From the NCBI GenBank assembly GCA_946480785.1, contig CAMLLD010000031.1:3297-67296 (forward strand): a stretch of DNA of 64,000 nt, given 5' to 3'. The position numbers were made by a program, and so were the translations under genes. The first letter of the stretch is position 1; each line of letters begins with the position of its first letter. This DNA is from an uncultured Blastocatellia bacterium. GTDB taxonomy: Bacteria > Acidobacteriota > Blastocatellia > Pyrinomonadales > Pyrinomonadaceae. The notes under the pieces were generated by a model, which made no database searches, was not told the DNA's origin, and was given only the letters and a program-made list of their open reading frames with translations. Of the stretch, positions 34,838 to 45,020 are shown one piece after another.

Positions 34838-34875
34838 ACGCTCAGCTAAACAAGATGGCTAGTCAGCTTGAGCGT
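34838..34875 (+). other. 5'-leader hairpin before hsp20
   Basis: In the predicted leader, ACGCTCA (34838-34844) pairs with TGAGCGT (34869-34875), extended by GCT/AGC past a bulged T. The loop is about 17 bases. Its stem does not cover the ribosome site (AAGGAGG at 34901-34907), so a thermometer role is only a possibility. Confidence 0.4.
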
Positions 34876-34919
34876 AAACCCCAACAAGGATTAAGGAATT
34901 AAGGAGGAGATTCTGAGTT

Positions 34920-35441
34920 ATGAGTATCGTTCGTTACGACCCGTTTCGTGACCTGCGGACCCTGCAGGAAGAAGTAAATCGTTTGTTCTCGACCAATCTC
35001 ACCCGCTCGTTTGGCGATGAGGGCATCGGCCGCGGCGCCTGGGCGCCCAGCGTCGACATCTATGAGAACAAGGACCAGATCGTCCTCGAAGCCGAACTGC
35101 CGGGCATGAAGCAGGAAGATTTCGACCTGTCCATTGAAAATAACGTCATCACTCTGCGTGGCGAGCGCAAGTTTGAGAAGACTGACGAGACCGATAACTA
35201 CCATCGAGTCGAGCGCTCGTATGGCGCGTTTACCCGGTCTTTCACGCTGCCTCAAACTGTCTCCGCAGAAGGCGCGACTGCCGAATACAACAACGGCGTG
35301 CTGCGCGTGACGTTGCCGAAACGTGAAGAGACCAAGGCTCGTCGCATTGAGGTGAAAGGTACGGAGGGCGAAGGCTCCCGGAAGACGATTGAAACGACAG
35401 CACAAACCAGCAAGAGCAAGGAAGCTTCCGCCGGTAAGTAA
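34920..35441 (+). CDS. Small heat-shock protein Hsp20 (first copy)
   Basis: 173 residues: an N-terminal arm (DPFRDLRTLQEEVNRLFSTN), alpha-crystallin domain at about 45-140 (PSVDIYENKDQIVLEAELPG, EDFDLSIENNVITLRGERKF, RSFTLPQTVSAEGATAEYNN, GVLRVTLPKREE) and a flexible tail with an IxV-like motif RIEVK. Binds unfolding proteins as an ATP-independent holdase. The strong AAGGAGG site lies 12 bases before ATG and the gene follows a near-consensus promoter. It heads the island leading to ClpB and GroEL; the Ser/Thr/Lys-rich tail is longer than in most class A proteins. Confidence 0.95.
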   Translation: MSIVRYDPFRDLRTLQEEVNRLFSTNLTRSFGDEGIGRGAWAPSVDIYENKDQIVLEAELPGMKQEDFDLSIENNVITLRGERKFEKTDETDNYHRVERSYGAFTRSFTLPQTVSAEGATAEYNNGVLRVTLPKREETKARRIEVKGTEGEGSRKTIETTAQTSKSKEASAGK

Positions 35442-35465
35442 GAAATCCGGGAGTCGTCACATTTG

Positions 35466-35515
35466 AGGACCAATAGGACTCATCGGTCCTATTGGTCCTA
35501 CAGGTCTTATAGGTT
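35466..35515. repeat. 14-bp inverted repeat plus 9-base direct repeats
   Basis: AGGACCAATAGGAC (35466-35479) and GTCCTATTGGTCCT (35486-35499) form a perfect 14-bp stem with a 6-base loop. The right arm continues as 9-base units GGTCCTATT, GGTCCTACA, GGTCTTATA. It fills the spacer between the first hsp20 and clpB. The lack of a T-tract argues against simple termination. It shares its unit with 6998-7020. Confidence 0.85.
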
Positions 35516-35521
35516 GAAGGA

Positions 35522-38116
35522 ATGCGTTTAGATAAATTCACCCTGCGAGGGCAGGAAGCAATTCAAGCGGCCATCGAACTGGCCGAACGAAACCAACACC
35601 AACAGGTCGAACCCGAGCACCTCCTGATCGCGATGCTCGAACAACCTGAGGGCATCGTCAGGCCCGTACTCGGAAAACTCGGCGCGAATGTCGCGGTCAT
35701 TCTCAACGACACGCAGGCGGCGGTCGCGCGTTTTCCGCGCGTGCAGGGCGGCCAGCAGTATTTCAGTCCGCGTTTGAGCCAGATCTTCACTGCCGCCCAA
35801 CAGCAGGCAGACAAGATGCAGGACGAGTTCATCTCGACCGAGCATCTGCTGCTGGCGATCGTGGACGACCAGAACGGCGAGGCGGGAAAGATCCTGCGCC
35901 AACACGGCGTCAAGAAGGAAGATCTTTTCAAAGTCATCGAACAGACGCGCGGTGGTTCGCGCATCACGGATCAAAACGCCGAACAGAATTACCAGGCGCT
36001 TTCGAAGTATGCGCGCGATCTAACGGAACAGGCGCGCAAAGGAAAACTCGATCCCGTCATCGGCCGCGACGACGAGATTCGCCGCACGATTCAGGTCCTG
36101 TCACGCCGCACGAAAAACAATCCGGTCCTGATTGGCGAACCAGGTGTCGGTAAGACCGCGATCGTTGAAGGCCTGGCCCAACGAATCGTTTCCGGCGACG
36201 TGCCGGAAACGCTGCGTAACAAACGTCTCGTGGCGCTCGATCTCGGCTCGATGCTCGCCGGCGCGAAGTACCGCGGCGAGTTTGAAGATCGATTGAAAGC
36301 CGTGTTGAAAGAGATCGAGAACGCGCAGGGACAGATCATTCTCTTTATCGACGAGTTGCACACGCTCGTCGGCGCGGGCGCGGCTGAAGGCGCGATCGAC
36401 GCGTCGAACATGTTGAAGCCGGCGCTCGCTCGCGGCGAACTTCGCTGCGTCGGCGCGACCACGCTCAACGAATACAAGAAACACATCGAAAAAGACGCGG
36501 CCCTCGAGCGGCGTTTCCAAATCGTGTTCGTCGGTGAACCGACAGTTGAAGACACGATCGCGATTCTTCGTGGTCTCAAGGAACGTTACGAAGTGCATCA
36601 CGGTGTGCGCATCAAAGACTCCGCCATCGTTGCCGCGGCGACGCTTTCGAATCGCTACATCACCGATCGTTTTCTGCCTGACAAAGCCATCGACTTGATC
36701 GACGAAGCCGCCTCGCGGCTGCGCATCGAGATCGATTCGCTGCCGCAGGAGATCGATCAACTCGAGCGCGAGATCATCCAGCTCGAGATCGAGCGACAGG
36801 CGTTGCAGCGCGAAGAAGACGAGAAGTCGAAGACGCGTTTGCACGAGATCGAACAGCGCATCGCCGACCTGAAAGAAAAATCGTCAGGCATGAAAGCGAA
36901 GTGGCAGTCAGAGAAGGAAGCCATCGACCACATGCGCACGGCGAAGGCCGAGCTCGAACAACTCAAGCTGCAGCTCGATCAGGCGCGCAACGCCGGCGAT
37001 CTCGCGCGCGCTTCGGAGATTCAGTACGGCCGCATCCCCGAACTGGAGAGAAAACTCAAAGCCGAGCAGGAAAAACTCGCGCGCTTCCAGCAGGACGGCG
37101 TCATGCTGAAAGAAGAGGTCGACGAAGAAGACGTCGCGGAAGTCGTCGCGAAGTGGACGGGCATTCCCGTGTCGCGCATGCTCGAAGGCGAGATGCAGAA
37201 GTTGATCACGATGGAAGAGCGTTTGGGCCATCGCGTGATTGGCCAGCAGGAAGCGTTGACGGCGGTGGCGAATGCGGTGAGACGCGCGCGCGCCGGTTTG
37301 CAGGACCCGAATCGCCCGATCGGTTCGTTCATCTTTCTTGGTCCAACCGGCGTCGGCAAGACCGAAACCGCGCGCGCCCTCGCAGAGTTTTTGTTTGACG
37401 ACGAGCGCGCGATGATCAGGCTCGACATGTCGGAATACATGGAGAAGCACGCGGTCGCGCGCATGATCGGCGCGCCGCCGGGATACGTCGGCTACGAGGA
37501 AGGCGGACAGCTCACGGAAGCGGTTCGTCGCCGCCCGTACTCGGTCGTGCTCTTCGACGAGATCGAGAAAGCGCACGCAGACGTTTTCAACGTGCTGCTG
37601 CAAATCCTTGACGACGGCCGTTTGACGGATTCGAAAGGTCGCACGGTCGATTTCAAAAACACCGTGCTGATCATGACTTCGAATCTCGGCTCGCGTGAGA
37701 TTCAGTCAGTGCAGGACGATGAGAAACAGGTGCGTGAAGCGGTGCAGCAGGAGTTGCGCCTGCACTTCAAACCCGAGTTTCTCAATCGCATCGACGACAT
37801 CGTGATCTTCCATCAACTCTCGCGCGACCAGGTCGCGAAGATCATCGACGTGCAGTTGGAACGTCTGCGATCGATGCTCGCGGATCGAAACGTGACGCTC
37901 GAGCTCGACGATTCCGCGAAGGAATTGTTGATGCGTGAGGGTTACGACCCGACTTACGGCGCACGTCCGTTGAAGCGCGCGATTCAGTCGTACATTCAAA
38001 ATCCACTGGCGGTGAAGTTGTTGCAAGGTGAAATAGTGCCGGGCCAGACGGTGCGAGTGTCGGCGAATGGCGACCAGATGGAGTTCAAAACCAAAGCGGC
38101 ATCTGCCGCAGCGTAA
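35522..38116 (+). CDS. clpB: Protein disaggregase ClpB
   Basis: A hexameric AAA+ chaperone that extracts proteins from aggregates with DnaK. 864 residues, normal length. N-domain 1-150 ([17 protein letters not shown] type), NBD1 Walker A GEPGVGKT near 206 and Walker B LFIDELH near 278, a middle coiled-coil domain near 400-530 ([20 protein letters not shown]), NBD2 Walker A GPTGVGKT near 606, Walker [11 protein letters not shown] and a C-terminal D2 small domain. The D2 segment after TSNLGS lacks an LGF loop, so it does not feed ClpP. It sits between two hsp20 genes, consistent with joint action on aggregates. Confidence 0.98.
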   Translation: MRLDKFTLRGQEAIQAAIELAERNQHQQVEPEHLLIAMLEQPEGIVRPVLGKLGANVAVILNDTQAAVARFPRVQGGQQYFSPRLSQIFTAAQQQADKMQDEFISTEHLLLAIVDDQNGEAGKILRQHGVKKEDLFKVIEQTRGGSRITDQNAEQNYQALSKYARDLTEQARKGKLDPVIGRDDEIRRTIQVLSRRTKNNPVLIGEPGVGKTAIVEGLAQRIVSGDVPETLRNKRLVALDLGSMLAGAKYRGEFEDRLKAVLKEIENAQGQIILFIDELHTLVGAGAAEGAIDASNMLKPALARGELRCVGATTLNEYKKHIEKDAALERRFQIVFVGEPTVEDTIAILRGLKERYEVHHGVRIKDSAIVAAATLSNRYITDRFLPDKAIDLIDEAASRLRIEIDSLPQEIDQLEREIIQLEIERQALQREEDEKSKTRLHEIEQRIADLKEKSSGMKAKWQSEKEAIDHMRTAKAELEQLKLQLDQARNAGDLARASEIQYGRIPELERKLKAEQEKLARFQQDGVMLKEEVDEEDVAEVVAKWTGIPVSRMLEGEMQKLITMEERLGHRVIGQQEALTAVANAVRRARAGLQDPNRPIGSFIFLGPTGVGKTETARALAEFLFDDERAMIRLDMSEYMEKHAVARMIGAPPGYVGYEEGGQLTEAVRRRPYSVVLFDEIEKAHADVFNVLLQILDDGRLTDSKGRTVDFKNTVLIMTSNLGSREIQSVQDDEKQVREAVQQELRLHFKPEFLNRIDDIVIFHQLSRDQVAKIIDVQLERLRSMLADRNVTLELDDSAKELLMREGYDPTYGARPLKRAIQSYIQNPLAVKLLQGEIVPGQTVRVSANGDQMEFKTKAASAAA

Positions 38117-38133
38117 CTATTGGAGAACGAGCT

Positions 38134-38574
38134 ATGTCACAGTGGAATCCGTTGCAGGACTTAGTAGTATTGCAGGACCGCATGAATCGATTATTTGAAG
38201 ACGCGACGCAGCGGCGCGGGCAAACCGGCGAGAACAACGACGAATTTGAACGCGCCGATTGGACTCCGACCGCCGACATTTATGAAACTGATTCGGGCTA
38301 CTCGATCGCGATCGACCTGCCCGGCATCAAGCGCGACGCGATCGAGATCGACATCGACGAGAACCGCTTGATGGTTAAAGGCACGCGCCTCGTCGATGAG
38401 TCGCGAGCACGCCGCAGCGAAAGGCCGCGGGGAAAGTTCCTGCGTAGTTTTACGGTTCCGGCTTCAGTCGATCAGGGCAAGATCGGGGCCGAGTACAAGG
38501 ACGGTGTTTTGCAGATTCGTCTGCCGAAGCGCGCCGAGCAGAAGGCGCAGAAAATCGAAGTTAAGATATCATGA
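38134..38574 (+). CDS. Small heat-shock protein Hsp20 (second copy)
   Basis: 146 residues: arm WNPLQDLVVLQDRMNRLFED, alpha-crystallin domain at about 40-140 (PTADIYETDSGYSIAIDLPG, IEIDIDENRLMVKGTRLV, RSFTVPASVDQGKIGAEYKD, GVLQIRLPKRAEQ) and a short tail (KIEVKIS) with the IxI/V motif. Paralogous to the 173-residue copy but shorter-tailed, so mixed oligomers are possible. It is 17 bases after clpB and shares 4 bases (ATGA) with grpE. Confidence 0.95.
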   Translation: MSQWNPLQDLVVLQDRMNRLFEDATQRRGQTGENNDEFERADWTPTADIYETDSGYSIAIDLPGIKRDAIEIDIDENRLMVKGTRLVDESRARRSERPRGKFLRSFTVPASVDQGKIGAEYKDGVLQIRLPKRAEQKAQKIEVKIS

Positions 38575-39218
38575 AGGACCAGCGAAGATCGGACATGGGT
38601 GACGAGCAAAACGAGCTTCGCGTCACTGATCGCCGGCGCGTCTATCTGGACCCGGACGGGAGCGAGCAAGTGAACGCGGAAGCTGAAACACCAAATCTCA
38701 AACCCTCTTACGTGGAGGAGCTCGAAGCGCGCACGAAAGCGGCGGAGAAACAAGTGCAGGAAGTGCAGGCGCGTTTCGATCAGTTGCGACAGCAACTGCA
38801 ACGCGAGACTGACGAAACGCGACAGCGTTTGAATCGTTCGGCCGACGAGCGTGCTGAACAGAGCAAGGCGCGCTTTATCGAATCTCTCTTGCCGGTGATG
38901 GACGATCTCGAACGCGCGATCGACGCCGCGTCTAAAGAAGGTTCCAGCGACGCGATTCTGCAAGGTGTTCGCAGCACTGCCGCTCGTTTTCAAAGCGCAC
39001 TGACAAGCGCGGGCGTCGAGCCGATCGCGGCGGTCGGCGAACCGTTTAATCCGGAGTTGCACGAAGCCGTCGATACGGAAGAGACGGATCCGGAAATGGA
39101 CGGCATCGTCGTTGACGAATACAGCCGCGGCTTTCGCATGGGCGATCGCCTGCTGCGACCGGCACGCGTGAAGGTCGGGCGCGGTTCAGAACACGCGAGA
39201 CGAGCGAGTGAACAGTAA
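38571..39218 (+). CDS. grpE: Nucleotide exchange factor GrpE
   Basis: Releases ADP from DnaK. 215 residues, charged N-terminus with a disordered segment, a long coiled coil at about 48-105 (EELEARTKAAEKQVQEVQAR; LRQQLQRETDETRQRLNRSA) and the beta-wing head (LLPVMDDLERAIDA; GVEPIAAVGEPFNPELHEAV; VDEYSRGFRMGDRLLRPARV), matching the family. Start ATG 38571 overlaps the hsp20 stop; ATG 38595 is an alternative start. dnaK and dnaJ are not in this window. The gene is followed 25 bases later by the GroEL gene. Confidence 0.95.
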   Translation: MKDQRRSDMGDEQNELRVTDRRRVYLDPDGSEQVNAEAETPNLKPSYVEELEARTKAAEKQVQEVQARFDQLRQQLQRETDETRQRLNRSADERAEQSKARFIESLLPVMDDLERAIDAASKEGSSDAILQGVRSTAARFQSALTSAGVEPIAAVGEPFNPELHEAVDTEETDPEMDGIVVDEYSRGFRMGDRLLRPARVKVGRGSEHARRASEQ

Positions 39219-39225
39219 ACGTTAA

Positions 39226-40872
<1,647 letters not shown>

Positions 40873-40914
40873 TACGTCACTTTTCTGACATTGCACACAG
40901 GTCGAGACCGTAAC

Positions 40915-40947
40915 GCGGCAGGAGAATTGCAGGAACACTCCCGCCGC
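40915..40947 (+). terminator. Possible terminator hairpin after groEL
   Basis: GCGGCAGGAG (40915-40924) with CTCCCGCCGC (40938-40947), one mismatch and a 13-base loop, 43 bases after groEL. The following sequence is only mildly T-rich (AGTTAGTTATT), so this is weak. The rest of the 229-base gap to the next gene holds ATCCAAC/GTTGGAT (40992-40998 / 41005-41011), another small hairpin. Confidence 0.35.
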
Positions 40948-41101
40948 AGTTAGTTATTGCATCGAAACGCAACGGCGCTTATGCTGGCGACATCCAACCC
41001 TCGCGTTGGATCGGTCAACGTTGTTTGAAAGTTGAGCAGAATCGTCGCCCAAAATCCGGCCTTAAGGAATCTTTTGCAAGCGACGGTCGTAAGAGAGAAT
41101 C

Positions 41102-43390
41102 ATGGTTGATTTAGGTTCATATAAAGACAAGTTTGGCGACAGTGGGCAGCGCATTTTGGAACATGCGCTTAACGAGTCGCGCCGTCGCGACCAGAACTTC
41201 GTTTCGGTCGAACATATTCTTCAAGCTCTCACTATGGAAGAGCCCGATATGTTCAACTCGGCGATGCGCGAACTGTCGTTGGATCCGGTGGTCGTAAAAA
41301 TGGCCATCGAAAAGAGACTCACTAACAGCCGGCAACAGCACGTTGGCAAAGGATTCCGCATCGGACCCGACACCACCGATCTGTTCAAGCGAGCGATGGA
41401 GCGCGCGAGGACTCAGGGCCGCAAAGTAATTGAGGCCACTGACATCTTCGAAGCGCTGAGCAGTCAGCAGGACGGACTGTTCGTTGATGTTTTGCGCACG
41501 ATGGGTGCAAACCCCGAAGCAGTGCAGGAAAACGTACGCGCACAAGTGCAAAAACGCGAGCAGGAAGAAGAGCTCAACCGGAAGAAGTTTGAGCTGCCGC
41601 CGTACCTGAAACACTTCGGTGTTTCGCTCAACCGGCTCGCGCGCGCCGACAAGATTCCACCAACAATCGGAAGAGAAAAAGAGATTCAGCAGATCATCGA
41701 GATCCTCTGCCATCGCGAGCGTGCGAACTCGCCGATGCTCGTGGGCGAGCCCGGCGTTGGCAAAACGGCAGTGATCGAAGGTCTTGCGCGTTTGATTGAG
41801 TTGGAGCCACACAAGGTTCCGGCGCGTTTGCGCAACTCTCACGTCGTGCAGTTGCAGATGGGCGGAATCGTTGCCGGCACCATGCTGCGTGGCATGTTTG
41901 AAGAGCGCATCAAGGGCATCATCGATGAAGTGAAGGAACGCGACAATCTCATTCTCTTCATCGACGAAGCACACACGATCATCGGCGCCGGCGCCGCGTT
42001 GGGCACGTCTTCTGACGCGGCCAACATGTTCAAGTCGGCACTCGCGCGCGGCGAGATGCGCATCATCGGCGCGACTACGCTTTCCGAGTACAAAGAGTAC
42101 ATCGCCGAAGACGAAGCGCTGGCACGTCGCTTCCGGCTGGTGAAAGTCGTGGAGCCTTCGATTAACGAAACGCGAGAGATCCTGCTCGGTCTGCGTCCAC
42201 GTTTGGAGAAGAACTACTCCGTCAAGATCTCGGACGCGGCGATCAACACAGCCCTGGAGATGGCGCCGAAGTACATCCGCAATCTCCATCTGCCTGACAA
42301 AGCAATTGGCTGGCTCGACACGGCCGCGGTGAAAGTTGAAATCAACGAGCCGCAGAAGATGGTCGTGCAACCCGAACACATCATCGAAGTCATCTCGCAG
42401 GAGTCACGTATTCCGCGCGACATGATCTACCGCGACACCTCCGATCGATTCGCAATGACGGAGGCGATGCTGGGCCATCGTGTGATTGGTCAGAAGGAAG
42501 CGATCAGGTCGGTCGCGCAGCGGTTGCGGTTGAATAAAGGTCCGCTGAAAGAGTCGCACTACAAACCGGACGGCGTGCTGCTGTTCCTTGGTCCAACCGG
42601 CGTCGGCAAGACGGAGTTGGCGAAGGCCGTGGCCGAGTTCATGTTCGGCGACGAAGAGAAGATGGTGCGCATCGACATGTCCGAGTACAGCGACGGCACG
42701 GTGAGTGTCGAGAAACTGATCGGCATGCCGCGAGGCATCGTTGGTTCGGAACGCGGCGGTATTCTTACAGAACAACTCCGCGAGAATCCGTACACGGTGT
42801 TGCTGCTCGACGAAGTCGAGAAAGCGTCGCCTTACTTGATGAACCTGTTCTTGCAGGCGTTCGATGAAGGCTGGCTGACCGATGGCCGCGGCAAGAAAGT
42901 TTACTTGTCTGACGCGATCATCATCATGACTTCAAACCTGGGTTCCGAAAGCTTCAAGCGGTTTGAAAAGCCGCTCGGCTTCGGCACCAAGACGGCGTCC
43001 GATTTCCGCGCCGTGAAGAATGAAGTGATGAAGGCTGCCGAGCAACGATTCTCGCCGGAGTTTCGCAATCGTATCGATGAGATCGTGGTGTTCTCTCCAC
43101 TTACAATGGACGAAGTACGCCAGATCGCGAGGCTCTACCTCGATAAGGTGCGGCGGCAGATGGAGCGGCAAGGCAAAGCGGTTGAAATTACTGACGCCGC
43201 GGTCAATAAGTTGACGGAAGACGGTTACAACACCGCTTACGGTGCGCGCTTCCTGAAACGTCACATCGACGAGAAGGTGAAACTCCCGATCACCGGCATG
43301 TGGAAACTTTCGTCGCGCTTCACCGTCGACGTTGAAGACGGCGAAGTGGTAGTGAAGCCGGAAGCGGGCGGTAATCCGGGACTCAATTGA
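41102..43390 (+). CDS. ClpC/ClpA-like AAA+ unfoldase
   Basis: 762 residues: Clp-N repeats (about 1-150), NBD1 Walker A GEPGVGKT near 217, Walker B ILFIDEAHT near 285, NBD2 Walker A GPTGVGKT near 497, Walker B LLLDEVEKAS, and a D2 small domain. A loop after TSNLGSESFKRFEKPLGF contains LGF, the ClpP-binding tripeptide of ClpA/ClpC type, so it probably works with ClpP protease. The middle UVR domain of canonical ClpC is not apparent and the protein is short for a ClpC (about 810-850). Domain order otherwise normal. It follows groEL by 229 bases and overlaps the next gene by 4. Confidence 0.93.
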   Translation: MVDLGSYKDKFGDSGQRILEHALNESRRRDQNFVSVEHILQALTMEEPDMFNSAMRELSLDPVVVKMAIEKRLTNSRQQHVGKGFRIGPDTTDLFKRAMERARTQGRKVIEATDIFEALSSQQDGLFVDVLRTMGANPEAVQENVRAQVQKREQEEELNRKKFELPPYLKHFGVSLNRLARADKIPPTIGREKEIQQIIEILCHRERANSPMLVGEPGVGKTAVIEGLARLIELEPHKVPARLRNSHVVQLQMGGIVAGTMLRGMFEERIKGIIDEVKERDNLILFIDEAHTIIGAGAALGTSSDAANMFKSALARGEMRIIGATTLSEYKEYIAEDEALARRFRLVKVVEPSINETREILLGLRPRLEKNYSVKISDAAINTALEMAPKYIRNLHLPDKAIGWLDTAAVKVEINEPQKMVVQPEHIIEVISQESRIPRDMIYRDTSDRFAMTEAMLGHRVIGQKEAIRSVAQRLRLNKGPLKESHYKPDGVLLFLGPTGVGKTELAKAVAEFMFGDEEKMVRIDMSEYSDGTVSVEKLIGMPRGIVGSERGGILTEQLRENPYTVLLLDEVEKASPYLMNLFLQAFDEGWLTDGRGKKVYLSDAIIIMTSNLGSESFKRFEKPLGFGTKTASDFRAVKNEVMKAAEQRFSPEFRNRIDEIVVFSPLTMDEVRQIARLYLDKVRRQMERQGKAVEITDAAVNKLTEDGYNTAYGARFLKRHIDEKVKLPITGMWKLSSRFTVDVEDGEVVVKPEAGGNPGLN

Positions 43391-44211
43391 TTCAGTTGCT
43401 AAGCGTCAGGTTCCTCCTCTTAATTTGTTCGGTCATCGGGCTTGGTGTTTCGTGTTACGCGCAAACACCAAGCCCGAGTCCTTCCGCTCCTTCCATCGAC
43501 CAAAAGTCACAGCAGATCATCGACCAGGCCGTTGCTGCTCTAGGCGGGCAGGCGTATCTGAACGTGCAGACTGTTCTCGGCCGCGGTTTTTATTCCGACT
43601 TCAAAGACGGCACGCCGCAAGTGCCGTCGAAGTTTGTTGACTATCTGGTCTATCCGAATCGCGAACGCACCGAGTTCACGCAGTCGGGGATCAAGACGAT
43701 TCAAACCAACGATCGTGATTCCGGCTGGACGTTTGACGGCGCGGTGAAGAAGATTTCCGATCAGGGTCCGACGCAGATCGCGGAGTTCAAACGCACGATG
43801 CGTGCGAGTGTCGAGAACATTTTGCGTGGCTGGTGGCGCAACGAAGGCGGCACAGTGAAGTATATCGGTCGCCGCGAAGCCGGCCTCGCGAAGCGCAACG
43901 AGACGATCCGGCTCACGTATCCCGACGGTTTCTGGATCGAGTATGAATTTGGCGCGAAGGATGGCTTGCCGGCGAAGGTGATCTACAAACGGATGCGCAA
44001 AGACATGGATCTCGCGGAAATGGTGGAGACTACGGAAGAAGATTACCTGCGCAGTTACGTCAACATCGAAGGCGTGAACGTGCCTTGGGTGATCGATCAC
44101 TTCGTCGCGGGCAAACAGACCTCACGGATCAACTACGACCAAGTCCAGTTCAACCAGAAATTCCCCGACGCGTTGTTCGCCAAACCCGACAACGTTAAAG
44201 CAATCAAATAA
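43387..44211 (+). CDS. Secreted LolA/outer-membrane lipoprotein-sorting-like protein
   Basis: 274 residues starting with TTG (overlapping the clpC-like stop as TTGA). A signal peptide (VRFLLLICSVIGLGVSCYAQ) with cleavage after about 26, then a Pro/Ser stretch and a beta-rich domain (AVAALGGQAYLNVQTVLGRG; FVDYLVYPNRERTEFTQSG; RINYDQVQFNQKFPDALFA) with features of LolA/LppX-like lipid binders. Function unknown; perhaps transports or senses envelope lipid. It converges with fabG, 2 bases between the stops. Confidence 0.7.
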   Translation: MIQLLSVRFLLLICSVIGLGVSCYAQTPSPSPSAPSIDQKSQQIIDQAVAALGGQAYLNVQTVLGRGFYSDFKDGTPQVPSKFVDYLVYPNRERTEFTQSGIKTIQTNDRDSGWTFDGAVKKISDQGPTQIAEFKRTMRASVENILRGWWRNEGGTVKYIGRREAGLAKRNETIRLTYPDGFWIEYEFGAKDGLPAKVIYKRMRKDMDLAEMVETTEEDYLRSYVNIEGVNVPWVIDHFVAGKQTSRINYDQVQFNQKFPDALFAKPDNVKAIK

Positions 44212-44213
44212 AA

Positions 44214-44990
44214 CTAAATCGCGAGGCCGCCGTCGACTTGAATCACCTGGCCCGTGATGTAACGCGCGTCGTCTGACAGCAGAAACGCCGCGATGCGCGC
44301 GACCTCGTCCGCTTCCGCAAACCTGCCCAACGGAATCTGCTCGATGATCTTCTGCTGATAACTCTCGTCGAGTTTGCCGGCCATATCGGTCGCGACCATG
44401 CCGAGCGCGAGCGCGTTCACCGTCACCTTTCGGCTCGCAACTTCTTTCGCGAGTGCTTTCGTTAACCCGACCATGCCAGCTTTCGACGCCGAGTAGTTTG
44501 ACTGCCCCGGCATCCCGATTTCACCGCTGATCGACGAGATGTTGAGAACCGAGCCGCCGTTCTCCTGCCGCAGCATCACGCGCAGCGCTGCTTTCGCGAA
44601 ATTCCACGCGCCTTTCAAGTTGGTGTCGATCACTTCGTCCCAGTCTTCTTCTTTCATGCGCAGAATGAGATTGTCGCGGGTGATGCCGGCGTTGTTGACG
44701 AGGAAGTCGATGCGGCCGAAGGCGTCTTTGACCTGTTTCACCATCTCGGCGGCGGCTTCGGTGTTGCCGACGTTGCATTGAAACGCGAGCGCGCGCACGC
44801 CCGCGGCTTCGAGCTCGGACTTCAGCGTTTCGGCTGACTCAACACTCTGGGCGTAATTGAAGGCGACGTCGGCGCCGCGGCGGGCGAGTTCGAGCGCGAT
44901 GGCGCGGCCGATACCGCGCGTGCCGCCGGTAACAATCGCCGCCCGACCGGCGAACGGCTTTTCCCCGTCAGTTAACTTTTCCTCAACCAA
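44214..44990 (-). CDS. fabG: 3-oxoacyl-ACP reductase, FabG type
   Basis: Reduces 3-oxoacyl-ACP with NADPH in fatty acid synthesis. 258 residues. NADP site TGGTRGIGRAIA near 21, NNAGITRDNLI near 97, catalytic Ser in SSISGEIGMPGQ near 152 and YSASKAG near 163, the C-terminal DDARYITGQVIQVDGG pattern. All core residues are present. It is divergent from the acyl ligase-ACP-acyltransferase gene, 30 bases away, so FabG may serve that pathway; a general FabG role is not excluded. Confidence 0.92.
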   Translation of the reverse strand: MVEEKLTDGEKPFAGRAAIVTGGTRGIGRAIALELARRGADVAFNYAQSVESAETLKSELEAAGVRALAFQCNVGNTEAAAEMVKQVKDAFGRIDFLVNNAGITRDNLILRMKEEDWDEVIDTNLKGAWNFAKAALRVMLRQENGGSVLNISSISGEIGMPGQSNYSASKAGMVGLTKALAKEVASRKVTVNALALGMVATDMAGKLDESYQQKIIEQIPLGRFAEADEVARIAAFLLSDDARYITGQVIQVDGGLAI

Positions 44991-45020
44991 GTTTCTCGAC
45001 CTTTCTGGACACTGTTCACC

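Noticed and set aside
34803..34919. CIRCE/HrcA operator or sigma32 promoter before the heat-shock island
   Set aside because: No TTAGCACTC-N9-GAGTGCTAA and no CTTGAA/CCCCAT pair found; the promoter is of sigma70 type.
41117..42379. A 420-codon open frame on the minus strand opposite the ClpC-like gene
   Set aside because: It mirrors the conserved ClpC-like coding sequence, has no ribosome site and no recognisable domain; long antisense frames are normal at this G+C.
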